This document shows positions 1 through 7,139 of a stretch of DNA of 64,000 bases, piece by piece (the stretch's first letter is position 1; every line of letters starts with the position of its first letter). Source of the DNA: Oscillospiraceae bacterium. GTDB taxonomy: Bacteria; Bacillota; Clostridia; Oscillospirales; Ruminococcaceae. Below the pieces are notes generated by a model that was given only the letters and a program-made list of their open reading frames with translations, was not told the DNA's origin and did no database searches. A program made the position numbers and the translations under genes. The stretch spans positions 1 to 64,000 of the forward strand of contig SVMZ01000009.1 of NCBI GenBank assembly GCA_015067185.1. The letters run 5' to 3'.

Positions 1-280
1 TAATCCCTGCATTGTTAATAAGTATTTGTGCCGTTCCGAAATCAGCCTTGATTTTTGCGACAGTCTCTTTAACAGCAACGAAATCCGCAACATTACACTG
101 ATAGAAACGGGCATCTGCACCGTATTCTCTCCTGCATATGCTGCAAACATTTTCTGCAGCAGCGGTGTTTCCGGCATAAATAATGGCAATATTGGCACCC
201 AATGACGCCAGCTTATATGCAATGGCTTCGCCGATTCCGCGGGAGCCGCCGGTTATGACAGCAGTTTTTCCCTTTAACAT
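1..280 (-). CDS. fabG: 3-oxoacyl-ACP reductase FabG, N-terminal part (runs off the window)
   Basis: Reduces 3-oxoacyl-ACP to 3-hydroxyacyl-ACP with NADPH in type II fatty acid synthesis. The visible 93 or so residues begin MLKGKTAVITGGSRGIGEA, with the Rossmann TGGSRGIG nucleotide-binding motif of short-chain dehydrogenases, and end in ILINNAG, the conserved NNAG structural motif. The catalytic Ser-Tyr-Lys part lies outside the window. The ATG overlaps the end of fabD by 7 bases, which points to translational coupling in the operon. Another SDR is possible from this part alone, but the position after fabD makes FabG most likely. Confidence 0.92.
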   Translation of the reverse strand, partial: MLKGKTAVITGGSRGIGEAIAYKLASLGANIAIIYAGNTAAAENVCSICRREYGADARFYQCNVADFVAVKETVAKIKADFGTAQILINNAGI

Positions 281-1173
281 CCTTCTACCTCCGCAAGATA
301 TTCGGTGACAGTTACGGCTTTTGTATTTGCATCGATTTTCTTTATCATGTTGGTAAGTGTTTTTCCGGGACCGATCTCGATGAAGGTGTCCACTCCGTCA
401 GCAAGCATATTGCGGATGATATTTTCCCATTGCACGGGATTACATATCTGCTTTGAAAGCAATCCGACTACATCATCGGTATAAGGTTCCGCTGTCATAT
501 TGGAATAAAGAATCATGTTCCTTTCTTTTATTTCCGTCTGTGTCAATTTTAGTGAAAAACTCTTTGCTGCTTCCTCCATGAAGGGAGAATGAAAGGCGCC
601 TTTGACTTTCAGGGGAATAGCTCTGCCGCCTGCTGCTTTTACATCAGCAAAAAAGTCTGTCATCTGCGAGGAAAGACCGGAAACGGTGATCTGTCCGGGA
701 CAGTTGAAATTGACGGGATAAACATCAGGGTATTTCGCACAGAGTTGTTGCAGCTGCGTCGGTGTTAGTTTTATGACGGCAGCCATGGATGTGTCAAACT
801 TTTCTGCCTCGTGCTGCATCAACTCGCCCCGCCGACATACAAGGCGGAATCCGTCCTCGTTGTCGAAGATGCCGCTGAAGGTGGCAGCTGTGACTTCGCC
901 AAGAGAAAAACCTGCAACGGCATAGGGAATAATACCCTTCTCTTTAAGAACGGAGGCTGTTGCCAATTCCATGGCAAACAGGCAAGGCTGAGTGTTTTTG
1001 GTTTCTTTCAATTCATCTTCCGTGCCTTCAAAACACTGAGCAGATGTACCGGGACGAAGGCTGTCGCACATTTTATAAATCTGTGCCGCAGACGGATATT
1101 TTTGAGCAAGCTCTTTTCCCATGCCGGGATACTGGTCTCCCTGACCGGAAAAAACAAAGGCTATTTTACCCAT
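274..1173 (-). CDS. fabD: malonyl-CoA:ACP transacylase FabD
   Basis: Moves the malonyl group from CoA to acyl carrier protein for chain elongation. The 299-residue length is normal. An N-terminal FSGQGDQYPGMG motif, the nucleophile motif GFSLGE (Ser about 90; most homologues have GHSLGE) and GAFHSPFM with the catalytic His about 195 are all present. The C-terminal part holds EIGPGKTL. It overlaps fabK by 13 bases and fabG by 7, so the genes form one tightly coupled operon. The Phe in place of His in GHSLG is a mild variant seen in this superfamily and should not abolish activity. Confidence 0.96.
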   Translation of the reverse strand: MGKIAFVFSGQGDQYPGMGKELAQKYPSAAQIYKMCDSLRPGTSAQCFEGTEDELKETKNTQPCLFAMELATASVLKEKGIIPYAVAGFSLGEVTAATFSGIFDNEDGFRLVCRRGELMQHEAEKFDTSMAAVIKLTPTQLQQLCAKYPDVYPVNFNCPGQITVSGLSSQMTDFFADVKAAGGRAIPLKVKGAFHSPFMEEAAKSFSLKLTQTEIKERNMILYSNMTAEPYTDDVVGLLSKQICNPVQWENIIRNMLADGVDTFIEIGPGKTLTNMIKKIDANTKAVTVTEYLAEVEGC

Positions 1174-2111
1174 TGCGGTGCCCTCAGGAGGAATGGTTCT
1201 GCTTCCTCCATGACTTCCTTAATAATTTCAGCGGCGGGTTGTTCTTTATTTACCATAGCGGCGATCTGTCCCGAAAGGAAACAGCCCTTTTCGTTGTCGC
1301 CGGTCTGCACGGCAAGTCTGAGAGAGCCTGCGGCAAGCGCTTCCAGTTCCTCATCCGGCATGCCGCCGTACTCTGCCTTGGCATAATCTCTTGCAAACTG
1401 TGTGCGAAGGCTTCTTACGGGGTGTCCCAAACGTTTTCCGGTCACCATAGTGCAGAGATCGGTTGCTTTTAATATTTTTTTCTTGTAGACAGGATGAATG
1501 CTGCATTCTTCCGCACTCAAAAAGCGTGTCCCCATCTGAACGGCACATGCGCCGAGCATAAAAGCAGCTGCAACCCCTCTGCCGTCTGCAATACCTCCTG
1601 CAGCAATGACAGGCAGTGTGGTGGCATCGCAGATTTGAGGAACCAGGACCATTGTGGTAAGTTCGCCCACATGACCGCCGCTTTCGCCGCCTTCTGCAAT
1701 AAGGGCAGAAGCACCGAGACGGGTCATCAGTTTGGCCATGGAAACGGAAGCCACAACAGGAATTACTTTGATACCTTCAAAAAGCCATTCTTTAATGTAT
1801 TTGGAAGGATTGCCGGCACCTGTGGTTATAACTTCAACTTCTTCTTCCATGACTATTTTGGAGACATCGTCCGCAAAGGGACTGAGAAGCATAATATTTA
1901 CACCGATTGGTTTATCGGTAAGGGTTCGGGCGATCTGGATCTGCTGTTTTACATACTCGGCAGGGGCGTTTCCGGCTGCAATGATGCCGAGACCGCCGCC
2001 GTTGGAGACAGCAGCGGCCAGTTTACCGTCAGCGATCCAAGCCATGCCGCCTTGAAATACCGGATATTCGATACCCAGCATATCACAAATTGCTGACTTT
2101 ATCATGTGCAT
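1161..2111 (-). CDS. fabK: enoyl-ACP reductase II (FMN-dependent) FabK
   Basis: Catalyses the last reduction of the fatty acid elongation cycle. The 316 residues fit the FabK/nitronate monooxygenase TIM-barrel family: YPVFQGGMAWIADGKLAA near the start, the glycine-rich NGGGLG segment, EGGESGGHVG in the middle and AAGGIADGRG binding the FMN phosphate. The ATG shares one base with the acpP stop codon. FabK rather than FabI as enoyl reductase is common in Clostridia and streptococci. A nitronate monooxygenase would be the alternative from fold alone, but the fab context decides. Confidence 0.95.
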   Translation of the reverse strand: MHMIKSAICDMLGIEYPVFQGGMAWIADGKLAAAVSNGGGLGIIAAGNAPAEYVKQQIQIARTLTDKPIGVNIMLLSPFADDVSKIVMEEEVEVITTGAGNPSKYIKEWLFEGIKVIPVVASVSMAKLMTRLGASALIAEGGESGGHVGELTTMVLVPQICDATTLPVIAAGGIADGRGVAAAFMLGACAVQMGTRFLSAEECSIHPVYKKKILKATDLCTMVTGKRLGHPVRSLRTQFARDYAKAEYGGMPDEELEALAAGSLRLAVQTGDNEKGCFLSGQIAAMVNKEQPAAEIIKEVMEEAEPFLLRAPQWVK

Positions 2112-2332
2112 TAACCTTTCTTGCTCTGGATGAACTTATCCAGATCGTCAATGGTTTCAACTTTCTGATCCAGTTCGATTTCAATACCGATTTCATCTTC
2201 AAGGCTCATGAGAAGTTCTACAGTATCAAGAGAGTCGATACCCAGCTCGGCAAAGGTGCTTTCCGGTTTTACGGCAGAAACATCACAACCTGTGCGTTCC
2301 GAAACGATTTTGGCGATAGAATTGAAATACAT
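2111..2332 (-). CDS. acpP: acyl carrier protein
   Basis: Small acidic carrier of growing acyl chains, 73 residues, with the phosphopantetheine attachment motif GIDSLDTVELLM (Ser about 34). It is the first gene of the operon acpP-fabK-fabD-fabG. A Shine-Dalgarno-like GGAGG lies just upstream of the ATG on the minus strand. No fabH or fapR/fabT gene is in view; upstream there is only a promoter and the tRNA region. It could in principle serve another pathway, but placement with fabK and fabD supports fatty acid synthesis. Confidence 0.95.
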   Translation of the reverse strand: MYFNSIAKIVSERTGCDVSAVKPESTFAELGIDSLDTVELLMSLEDEIGIEIELDQKVETIDDLDKFIQSKKG

Positions 2333-2372
2333 AACAATAGGCCTCCAATAAAAATTTTTAAGCAGCGTATAG

Positions 2373-2383
2373 CTGACTGTCAG
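2373..2383. promoter_or_regulatory. candidate operator at the fab operon start site
   Basis: A perfect 5-1-5 inverted repeat, CTGAC-T-GTCAG, overlaps the expected transcription start of the minus-strand promoter at 2389-2416, where a repressor would block transcription. It does not match the FapR or FabT consensus as I know them. The identity of any regulator is unknown. Confidence 0.35.
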
Positions 2384-2388
2384 TATTT

Positions 2389-2416
2389 ATTATAATGGTC
2401 TGCTGTTCCTCGATAA
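2389..2416 (-). promoter_or_regulatory. putative promoter of the acpP-fab operon
   Basis: On the minus strand a perfect TATAAT -10 (2389-2394) follows a weak -35, TTATCG (2411-2416), with a 16-base spacer. The start site would be near 2382, giving a 50-base leader before acpP. The rest of 2417-2600 shows no gene that I can support on either strand. Confidence 0.5.
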
Positions 2417-2601
2417 GTCGTTTGCTGTTCCTTAAGCGTTCCAAACTTGTAAAGTATTTTTTAATATTCAAAGCCCCAAATGGTAAAGCACAGATTTGAA
2501 GATGCTGGAACTGCATGCGGAAGAAGAATGGCAATAAAAGAGGCAGAAAAAGTGTTTGTTTCATACTAGGATGCGGCAGCAGAGAGTGCGGTACAATTTT
2601 G

Positions 2602-2630
2602 TTGACAAGGGGCATGATATTTGCTATAAT
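2602..2630 (+). promoter_or_regulatory. full-consensus promoter of the tRNA-Ser transcription unit
   Basis: TTGACA (2602-2607), 17 bases, TGC-TATAAT (2625-2630): both hexamers match the vegetative sigma factor consensus exactly and an extended TGn is present. This strength is typical of stable RNA genes. The first element downstream is the tRNA-Ser-like sequence at 2665, then tRNA-Ser at 2846 and a terminator at 2943, so one transcript probably holds all of these. Confidence 0.8.
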
Positions 2631-2664
2631 AATATAGCTGTGTTATCGGAGCATGGCATAAACA

Positions 2665-2735
2665 GGGAGATGTATCGAAGTGGTCATAACGAGAACGACT
2701 CGAAATCGTGGTCGCTATCTGGTAGCTCCCTGACC
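2665..2735 (+). ncRNA. tRNA-Ser-like element lacking the T arm (degenerate copy or tRNA-like RNA)
   Basis: The 19 bases from TATCGAAGTGGTCATAACG are identical to the D-arm region of the tRNA-Ser(CGA) 180 bases downstream, and the anticodon loop block GACTCGAAATC (anticodon CGA) is also identical. The variable arm, T arm (no GGTTCGAATCC) and CCA end are missing. In their place GCTCCC pairs back with GGGAGA-type bases at 2665-2669, so a new acceptor-like stem (GGGAG/CTCCC) could close the molecule. It sits directly behind a consensus promoter. Most simply this is a 3'-truncated tRNA gene; a processed tRNA-like RNA is the alternative. Confidence 0.55.
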
Positions 2736-2845
2736 GGAAACCATTGATTTTACGGGGTTTTTCGGGTATCTTTAACTTAATATTTTTGCTTGTTCTCCCC
2801 ATCAGTTCTCCCCGTTTTCTGAGGTGCTGATGTTGAGATAAATAC

Positions 2846-2934
2846 GGAAGCGTATCGAAGTGGTCATAACGGGACTGACTCGAAATCAGTTGATCCGCAA
2901 GGGTCCGTGGGTTCGAATCCCACCGCTTCCGCCA
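2846..2934 (+). tRNA. tRNA-Ser(CGA)
   Basis: Class II tRNA: acceptor stem GGAAGCG/CGCTTCC, D arm, anticodon stem ACTGA/TCAGT around loop CTCGAAA (anticodon CGA, reads UCG), a long variable arm, T arm GTGGG-TTCGAAT-CCCAC, discriminator G and encoded CCA end. A terminator follows 8 bases later. Confidence 0.97.
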
Positions 2935-2942
2935 AACACCAG

Positions 2943-2975
2943 AAAAACCGCTATTTTAAGCGGTTTTTCTTTTTT
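2943..2975 (+). terminator. rho-independent terminator of tRNA-Ser
   Basis: Stem AAAAACCGCT/AGCGGTTTTT with a 6-base loop followed by CTTTTTT. Confidence 0.9.
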
Positions 2976-2992
2976 GTCTGTACGAATTTTGA

Positions 2993-3022
2993 TTGACTCA
3001 TTCCTTTTGCTTGTGCTATAAT
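2993..3022 (+). promoter_or_regulatory. promoter of the zinc-ribbon membrane gene pair
   Basis: TTGACT (2993-2998), 18 bases, TATAAT (3017-3022). It directs transcription into the structured leader at 3046-3121 and the genes at 3346 and 3609, leaving an unusually long leader of about 315 bases. Confidence 0.65.
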
Positions 3023-3045
3023 GTTCACAGAGTACATTTATTAGC

Positions 3046-3121
3046 CAAAAACAAAGAAGCCACCGGTGAAATCAGGAGGACGTACAACGGAGCGACAGGT
3101 TGTTTCAACGCTTTGTTTTTG
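3046..3121 (+). ncRNA. candidate structured RNA or leader element, family not recognised
   Basis: An exact 11-base pair stem (CAAAAACAAAG at 3046-3056, CTTTGTTTTTG at 3111-3121) encloses 54 bases that contain a self-complementary CACCGGTG and a small hairpin ACAAC/GTTGT with a 10-base purine-rich loop. It begins about 17 bases after the predicted start of transcription. I compared it by memory with common riboswitches, T-boxes and SRP RNA and saw no match. It may be a regulatory leader, a small RNA, or chance. Confidence 0.35.
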
Positions 3122-3223
3122 TTAGTTGTAAGGACTATTTATATTGCACCTAAGAAATTCTAAGAGGTTGATACTTTTCTTGTATTTTCCTAAGAAACTG
3201 CTTTTTAATTAAAAGGAAGGTGA

Positions 3224-3331
3224 GCTCTCAGAGAGAAACAAGATTTCCTTGATTGGGCTATGCCTGCAGACGAGTCAACCGTCGAGCTGTTGCTGGGCAT
3301 TGTTGAAAGAATCAAGGAACAGAATAAGTAA
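3224..3331 (+). other. short open frame without a start codon, possible gene remnant
   Basis: After a TGA at 3221 the frame stays open to TAA at 3329-3331 and reads ALREKQDFLDW...VERIKEQNK, a plausible small helical protein with natural codon use. A strong AAAAGGAAGG lies at 3211-3220, but no ATG, GTG or TTG follows in frame at useful spacing; the only ATG (3260) has no ribosome site. Either the start codon was lost or this is chance. The rest of 3122-3345 shows nothing else. Confidence 0.22.
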
Positions 3332-3345
3332 AGGAGCTAAAAATA

Positions 3346-3594
3346 ATGTGGATTTTGTATATTTGTTTAGGTATTCTTGGTTTTTGTATTTCCTATCTTA
3401 TCTTAAAATCAATTGTAAAAAATGGCGTTTATGAAGCTCTTGTAAAAGCGTCTGAAGACGGTTTGTTTTCTTATGCTTTGCCCGAGCAACCAAAGATAGA
3501 CATTCCGTCTGAATGTTCAAAGTGTGGAGCTATCGGATCAGTAAACGCCTATGGTTTATGTGAATCTTGTGCATCAAAAACACCTCTTAAATAA
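3346..3594 (+). CDS. small membrane protein with C-terminal zinc ribbon
   Basis: 82 residues. Residues about 2-20 are a hydrophobic segment (ILYICLGILGFCISYLIL) suited to membrane insertion, and the C-terminus carries CSKCGA...LCESC, a CxxC-CxxC zinc ribbon. AAGGAG lies 9 bases before the ATG. It is followed after 14 bases by another zinc-ribbon membrane protein, so the two are probably cotranscribed and related in role. The codons are AT-rich compared with neighbours on both sides. The family is not recognised and no function is claimed. Confidence 0.7.
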   Translation: MWILYICLGILGFCISYLILKSIVKNGVYEALVKASEDGLFSYALPEQPKIDIPSECSKCGAIGSVNAYGLCESCASKTPLK

Positions 3595-3608
3595 AAAGGA
3601 GAAATATT

Positions 3609-4658
3609 ATGATTTGCCCCAAATGCCGCACAGAGCAACCAGAAGGGTTTAAATATTGCCCATCTTGTGGTTTTTCTTTTGTTGTGAAAAAATTCTCAAA
3701 AAAGTATCTACTGATTTCTCTCTCTGTTGGTTGTACCATTTCTCTTTTGCTTGGCTTTTTGCTTGGTTCATTTTTTTCAATCAACTTCAAAAATATAATG
3801 TTGGATTCCAAGATAAATCAACTTGTAAATAATCCAACAGAAGAATATGTAATTGAGTGTTTAGAAAAGGTACCCAATATCATAGAAATTTCTGCTGTTA
3901 CAGAAGATAATGATCCTAACGGAAATTTAAACAAAGATGGCGGGTATACTTCACAAGTGTATTTTTCTGTTTCTCTTGTAAATCAAAATACAGTTTCTGG
4001 CACAGATTTAATTGATAAGGGAACGGAAGCCGGCGGCAGTATAGAAGTTTATTCTACTGTTAAAGATGCTGAAGTCCGAAACGAATATTTGTCTGGATGG
4101 GATAATACTATTTTAAATTCTGGTTCTCATAGCGTTATTGGTACCGTGGTTGTGAGAACTTCGGATAAATTAACTGCAACGCAACAAAAAGAATTAGAAA
4201 CTGATATTATAACAGTGCTAACTGCATCAGACAAAAATAACCTTGATTTTGTTCAAGATGTTGTTTTTATCAAACCAACAGAAGAAACCATCTCATTAAC
4301 CGATGCTTTATTTAATAAAACGGATGAAATTATCAAAACCACAATGAGCGATGCCGGTTTAGTTGTTTTAAAAACCACTTATGATTCTCATTACGGAATA
4401 TATACAATTGATATTTTGGGTAAAAAAGGGTTATGGACAGAAGTTAACCAGCAAAAAGACAATCCTGAATATCAAAAAAATTGGTCTTCTTTAAGAAAAA
4501 CTTTTGCCGATGCAACAATTACATATCAAGATATGTTTAAGTCAATCAGCGGTCTTGATGTAAATATCTACATCAATCTTACAAGCGATCTTGATATAGA
4601 CACAATTCTTTTGACTGCTTTAAACGGTTTTATTCTTTATGATTATACCGCAGAATAA
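3609..4658 (+). CDS. zinc-ribbon, single-span membrane protein of unknown function
   Basis: 349 residues. The N-terminus is a zinc ribbon (CPKCRTEQPEGFKYCPSCG), followed by a basic stretch and one membrane helix at about 33-57 (LLISLSVGCTISLLLGFLLG). The remaining 290 residues are polar and probably extracellular, with no motif I know. The zinc-ribbon plus anchor layout is common in Firmicutes proteins of unknown function. AAAAAGGAGAAATATT precedes the ATG. Very AT-rich codon use (AAA, AAT, TTT, TTA) sets this gene and its partner apart from the surrounding DNA, which suggests arrival by transfer next to the tRNA gene. Confidence 0.75.
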   Translation: MICPKCRTEQPEGFKYCPSCGFSFVVKKFSKKYLLISLSVGCTISLLLGFLLGSFFSINFKNIMLDSKINQLVNNPTEEYVIECLEKVPNIIEISAVTEDNDPNGNLNKDGGYTSQVYFSVSLVNQNTVSGTDLIDKGTEAGGSIEVYSTVKDAEVRNEYLSGWDNTILNSGSHSVIGTVVVRTSDKLTATQQKELETDIITVLTASDKNNLDFVQDVVFIKPTEETISLTDALFNKTDEIIKTTMSDAGLVVLKTTYDSHYGIYTIDILGKKGLWTEVNQQKDNPEYQKNWSSLRKTFADATITYQDMFKSISGLDVNIYINLTSDLDIDTILLTALNGFILYDYTAE

Positions 4659-4688
4659 AAAAGCTGAATGACGGGAGGAGTGATTTGG

Positions 4689-5993
4689 GTGAGAAAAGTT
4701 AAAACGACGTTCTCTGCGGCAGGAGATATGCTGATTCAAAGGAAAATATCAACGGATTACGAAGGTTTTAAAGAAGTTAGCGATTACATTTCCAAAGCAG
4801 ATGTGAGATTTTTTAATCTGGAAACAACACTGCACCACGGAGAGTTTTTTGGAAACCAGTTTTACGGTGGAAGCTATCTTTTTGCAGACCCTTCCGTTTT
4901 AGAGATTGCCAAAGCCTACGGTTTCAATATGCTGTCCTTTGCCAACAATCACACCATGGACTATGCGCATGACGGGCTGCTTGCCACGTTGGATGCGGTC
5001 AATCAGGCCGGTTTTGTCAATGCAGGTGCGGGAAAAAATCTGGATGATGCAGCGGAGCCCGGTTATCTTGATACAGCAAACGGAAGGGTAGCACTTGTTT
5101 CTGCGGTTTCAAGCATGATGAATGTTGCGGCTATGGCCGGAAAACAGTCCCGCAGAATCATAGGCAGACCGGGTGTGAACGGGCTGCGGATCGATGAAAA
5201 AATTGAACTGACGGCGGAAGAGTTTGAGGTCATCAACCGCATTGCCGAACAAAGCGGCGTAAATGCGAAAGATAATATTTCAAGAGCAGAGGGATATCAG
5301 CCTGCGTTGCCCGAAGGGGTTACAGTGCTGAAGGATCTGCGGTTTGTCAAAGGAGATAAGACCTGCTACCACACAGCTCCCAACAAAGTGGATATGGAGC
5401 GGATAAAAAAGGCAATTTACGAAGCACAAATGCACGCAGACTATATTATTGTAAGCATTCACGCTCATGAGGTAGGAGGAACTTCCAAAGAAGAACCGGC
5501 TCAGTTTTTGAAAGAATTTGCCCATGAATGCATTGACAGCGGCGCCCATGCGGTGATCGGTCACGGTCCGCACCTGATCCGACCGTTGGAAATATACAAA
5601 GGGTATCCGATATTCTATTCCCTGGGCGATTTTATACTGCATAATGAGAGTATATTTAAAATCCCTGAGGATATGTATGAAAAATACGGGTTCACTTCCG
5701 ATGCCACTATGCGGGAGTTGTTCTGCAAACGTTCCAACAACTATACCCGCGGACTTATGACAGACAGACGCATGTTTGAATCCTTCATTCCCTATTTCGA
5801 GTTGGAGGACGGCAAACTGACGCACCTGGAGTTGCTGCCGATTGAGCTGGATTTTGAGGAGCCGCGTTGGAGAAACGGAAATCCGAGGATCAAAACGGAT
5901 TGCAATATCCTGGAACGTCTGCAGGCGATGTCTGCACCCTATGGAACCAGGATCCGGATTGATGAACGCGGAATAGGAATTGTTGAGCTGTAA
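4689..5993 (+). CDS. CapA-family metallophosphatase-like protein
   Basis: About 434 residues in the CapA/PgsA (poly-gamma-glutamate capsule) family, a calcineurin-like phosphatase fold. Motifs: AAGDMLIQR near the start, FFNLETTL, SFANNHTMDYAHDGLLATLD, HAVIGHGPHLIRPLEIYKG and IFYSLGDFI. GGGAGGAG sits 8 bases before the GTG at 4689, which is better placed than the in-frame ATG at 4668. No signal peptide is evident, so it is probably cytoplasmic, unlike CapA proper, and no capB/capC genes are near. A specific role in capsule synthesis is therefore not claimed. Confidence 0.85.
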   Translation: MRKVKTTFSAAGDMLIQRKISTDYEGFKEVSDYISKADVRFFNLETTLHHGEFFGNQFYGGSYLFADPSVLEIAKAYGFNMLSFANNHTMDYAHDGLLATLDAVNQAGFVNAGAGKNLDDAAEPGYLDTANGRVALVSAVSSMMNVAAMAGKQSRRIIGRPGVNGLRIDEKIELTAEEFEVINRIAEQSGVNAKDNISRAEGYQPALPEGVTVLKDLRFVKGDKTCYHTAPNKVDMERIKKAIYEAQMHADYIIVSIHAHEVGGTSKEEPAQFLKEFAHECIDSGAHAVIGHGPHLIRPLEIYKGYPIFYSLGDFILHNESIFKIPEDMYEKYGFTSDATMRELFCKRSNNYTRGLMTDRRMFESFIPYFELEDGKLTHLELLPIELDFEEPRWRNGNPRIKTDCNILERLQAMSAPYGTRIRIDERGIGIVEL

Positions 5994-6022
5994 CAGGAAC
6001 CATGGGAAAAGAAAATGGACAG

Positions 6023-6053
6023 ACGGTGGATTGAAAAAATTCACCGCCTTTTT
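6023..6053 (+). terminator. terminator after the CapA-like gene
   Basis: Imperfect hairpin ACGGTGGATT/AATTCACCG-type arms followed by CCTTTTT. Confidence 0.7.
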
Positions 6054-6118
6054 ATATAGTAACGTCAAAATGCCAAAAAAAGGAGAGAAATTTTGGGAGG
6101 TGTCTTTGCGGCGGTTGG

Positions 6119-6147
6119 TTGTAAAGAAAAAAACGCTGTGGTATAAT
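6119..6147 (+). promoter_or_regulatory. promoter of the aquaporin gene
   Basis: TTGTAA (6119-6124), 17 bases, TATAAT (6142-6147), about 110 bases before the ATG at 6257. No gene is supported in 6054-6256. Confidence 0.6.
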
Positions 6148-6256
6148 AAAAATAACACACAAAGGCTGTTGCTGAGTGTTGTGGCGGAAGGTTTGGGTTA
6201 TGACGGCAGCTTTGGCGAATAACCCTGACAAAATATTTTTTTCAGGAGGTCTCTCT

Positions 6257-6925
6257 ATGAATTCCATTAAGAAGTATGTGGCGGAGTTCATCGGCACATT
6301 TGTACTGGTGTTTTTCGCATGCGGAACCGCAGCAGTGGTTGGCTGTTCTGCAGAAAACGGCACAGGTTATCTTCTCACAGCGCTTGCGTTTGGTCTTGTC
6401 ATTGTGGCAATGGCGTATTCCATTGGTAATATCTCCGGCTGCCACATCAACCCGGCTGTTTCCATCGCTATGCTCATCAGCAAAAAAATGACAGTGACCG
6501 ACTTTATCGGTTATGTTGTCGCTCAGTTCATCGGTGCCATTGCCGGTGCGGCAGTTTTGATGGCCTTTGTGGGTAAAGAAAGTGGTCTTGGTGCCAATGC
6601 ACTGTATGATGGCAACATCTGGCTTTCTCTTCTCATCGAAGTAATTTTGACCTTTGTGTTTGTAATCGCTATTCTTGGTGTTACCTCCAAAACCTCCAAT
6701 TCTGCAGTTGCCGGTATTGTTATCGGTCTTTCGCTGACTCTTGTACACATCCTCGGCATCTCCTTCACCGGAACATCCGTCAACCCTGCCCGCAGCTTTG
6801 GACCTGCCCTTTTGGTCGGCGGCGATGCCCTTGCCAATGTATGGGTATTTATCGTAGCCCCGCTGGTCGGCGGTGCATTGGCAGCGGTTGTTTACAACTA
6901 TCTTTCCGCAGAGAAGACAAAATAA
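6257..6925 (+). CDS. MIP-family aquaporin or glycerol channel
   Basis: 222 residues with six membrane helices and the two half-helix pore motifs: NPAVSIA (first NPA) and NPARSFG (second NPA). The overall sequence (FIGTFVLVFFACGTAAV near the start, ISFTGTSVNPARSFGPAL) is closest to the AqpZ-like water channels. The second NPA is followed by Arg, the usual selectivity residue. CAGGAGGT lies 7 bases before the ATG, so the longer upstream frame is not used. Monocistronic: it has its own promoter and terminator. Water specificity over glycerol is inferred, not certain. Confidence 0.93.
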   Translation: MNSIKKYVAEFIGTFVLVFFACGTAAVVGCSAENGTGYLLTALAFGLVIVAMAYSIGNISGCHINPAVSIAMLISKKMTVTDFIGYVVAQFIGAIAGAAVLMAFVGKESGLGANALYDGNIWLSLLIEVILTFVFVIAILGVTSKTSNSAVAGIVIGLSLTLVHILGISFTGTSVNPARSFGPALLVGGDALANVWVFIVAPLVGGALAAVVYNYLSAEKTK

Positions 6926-6940
6926 AAAATATACTCAACC

Positions 6941-6978
6941 TGAGGCTCACCGATGGATATCGGTGAGCCTCATATTTA
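6941..6978 (+). terminator. terminator after the aquaporin gene
   Basis: A 14-base pair perfect stem TGAGGCTCACCGAT/ATCGGTGAGCCTCA with loop GGAT, followed by TATTTAT. Confidence 0.85.
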
Positions 6979-7091
6979 TCCGCCGATAGAGGCGGATTTT
7001 TTATTGCGGCAATAGAGGAAAAATATTGCAGTTAAAGTAAAACAGGAAAAGAACTATCATGTCAGCAATAATTGTTGCGCGGTTTGTTCAC

Positions 7092-7120
7092 TTGTTGCCG
7101 TAAAAAGAGGATGTTATAAT
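7092..7120 (+). promoter_or_regulatory. promoter of the DUF4091-DegT-SDR-AraC cluster
   Basis: Weak -35 TTGTTG (7092-7097), 17 bases, TATAAT (7115-7120). TTGC occurs at 7075 and 7095, 20 bases apart, a spacing also seen at two isomerase promoters in this window. The poor -35 suggests dependence on an activator, plausibly the AraC protein encoded at 10765. Confidence 0.45.
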
Positions 7121-7139
7121 AGAAAAAAAGGAGGGAATA

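Noticed and set aside
2566-2802. Minus-strand frame of 78 codons over the tRNA-like element
   Set aside because: It runs across a consensus promoter and an RNA element, with no family features.
2665-2934. tRNA-like repeat as attachment sites of an integrated element
   Set aside because: Integrases normally duplicate the 3' end of a tRNA gene; here the 5' half is repeated, and there is no integrase or excisionase in the interval.
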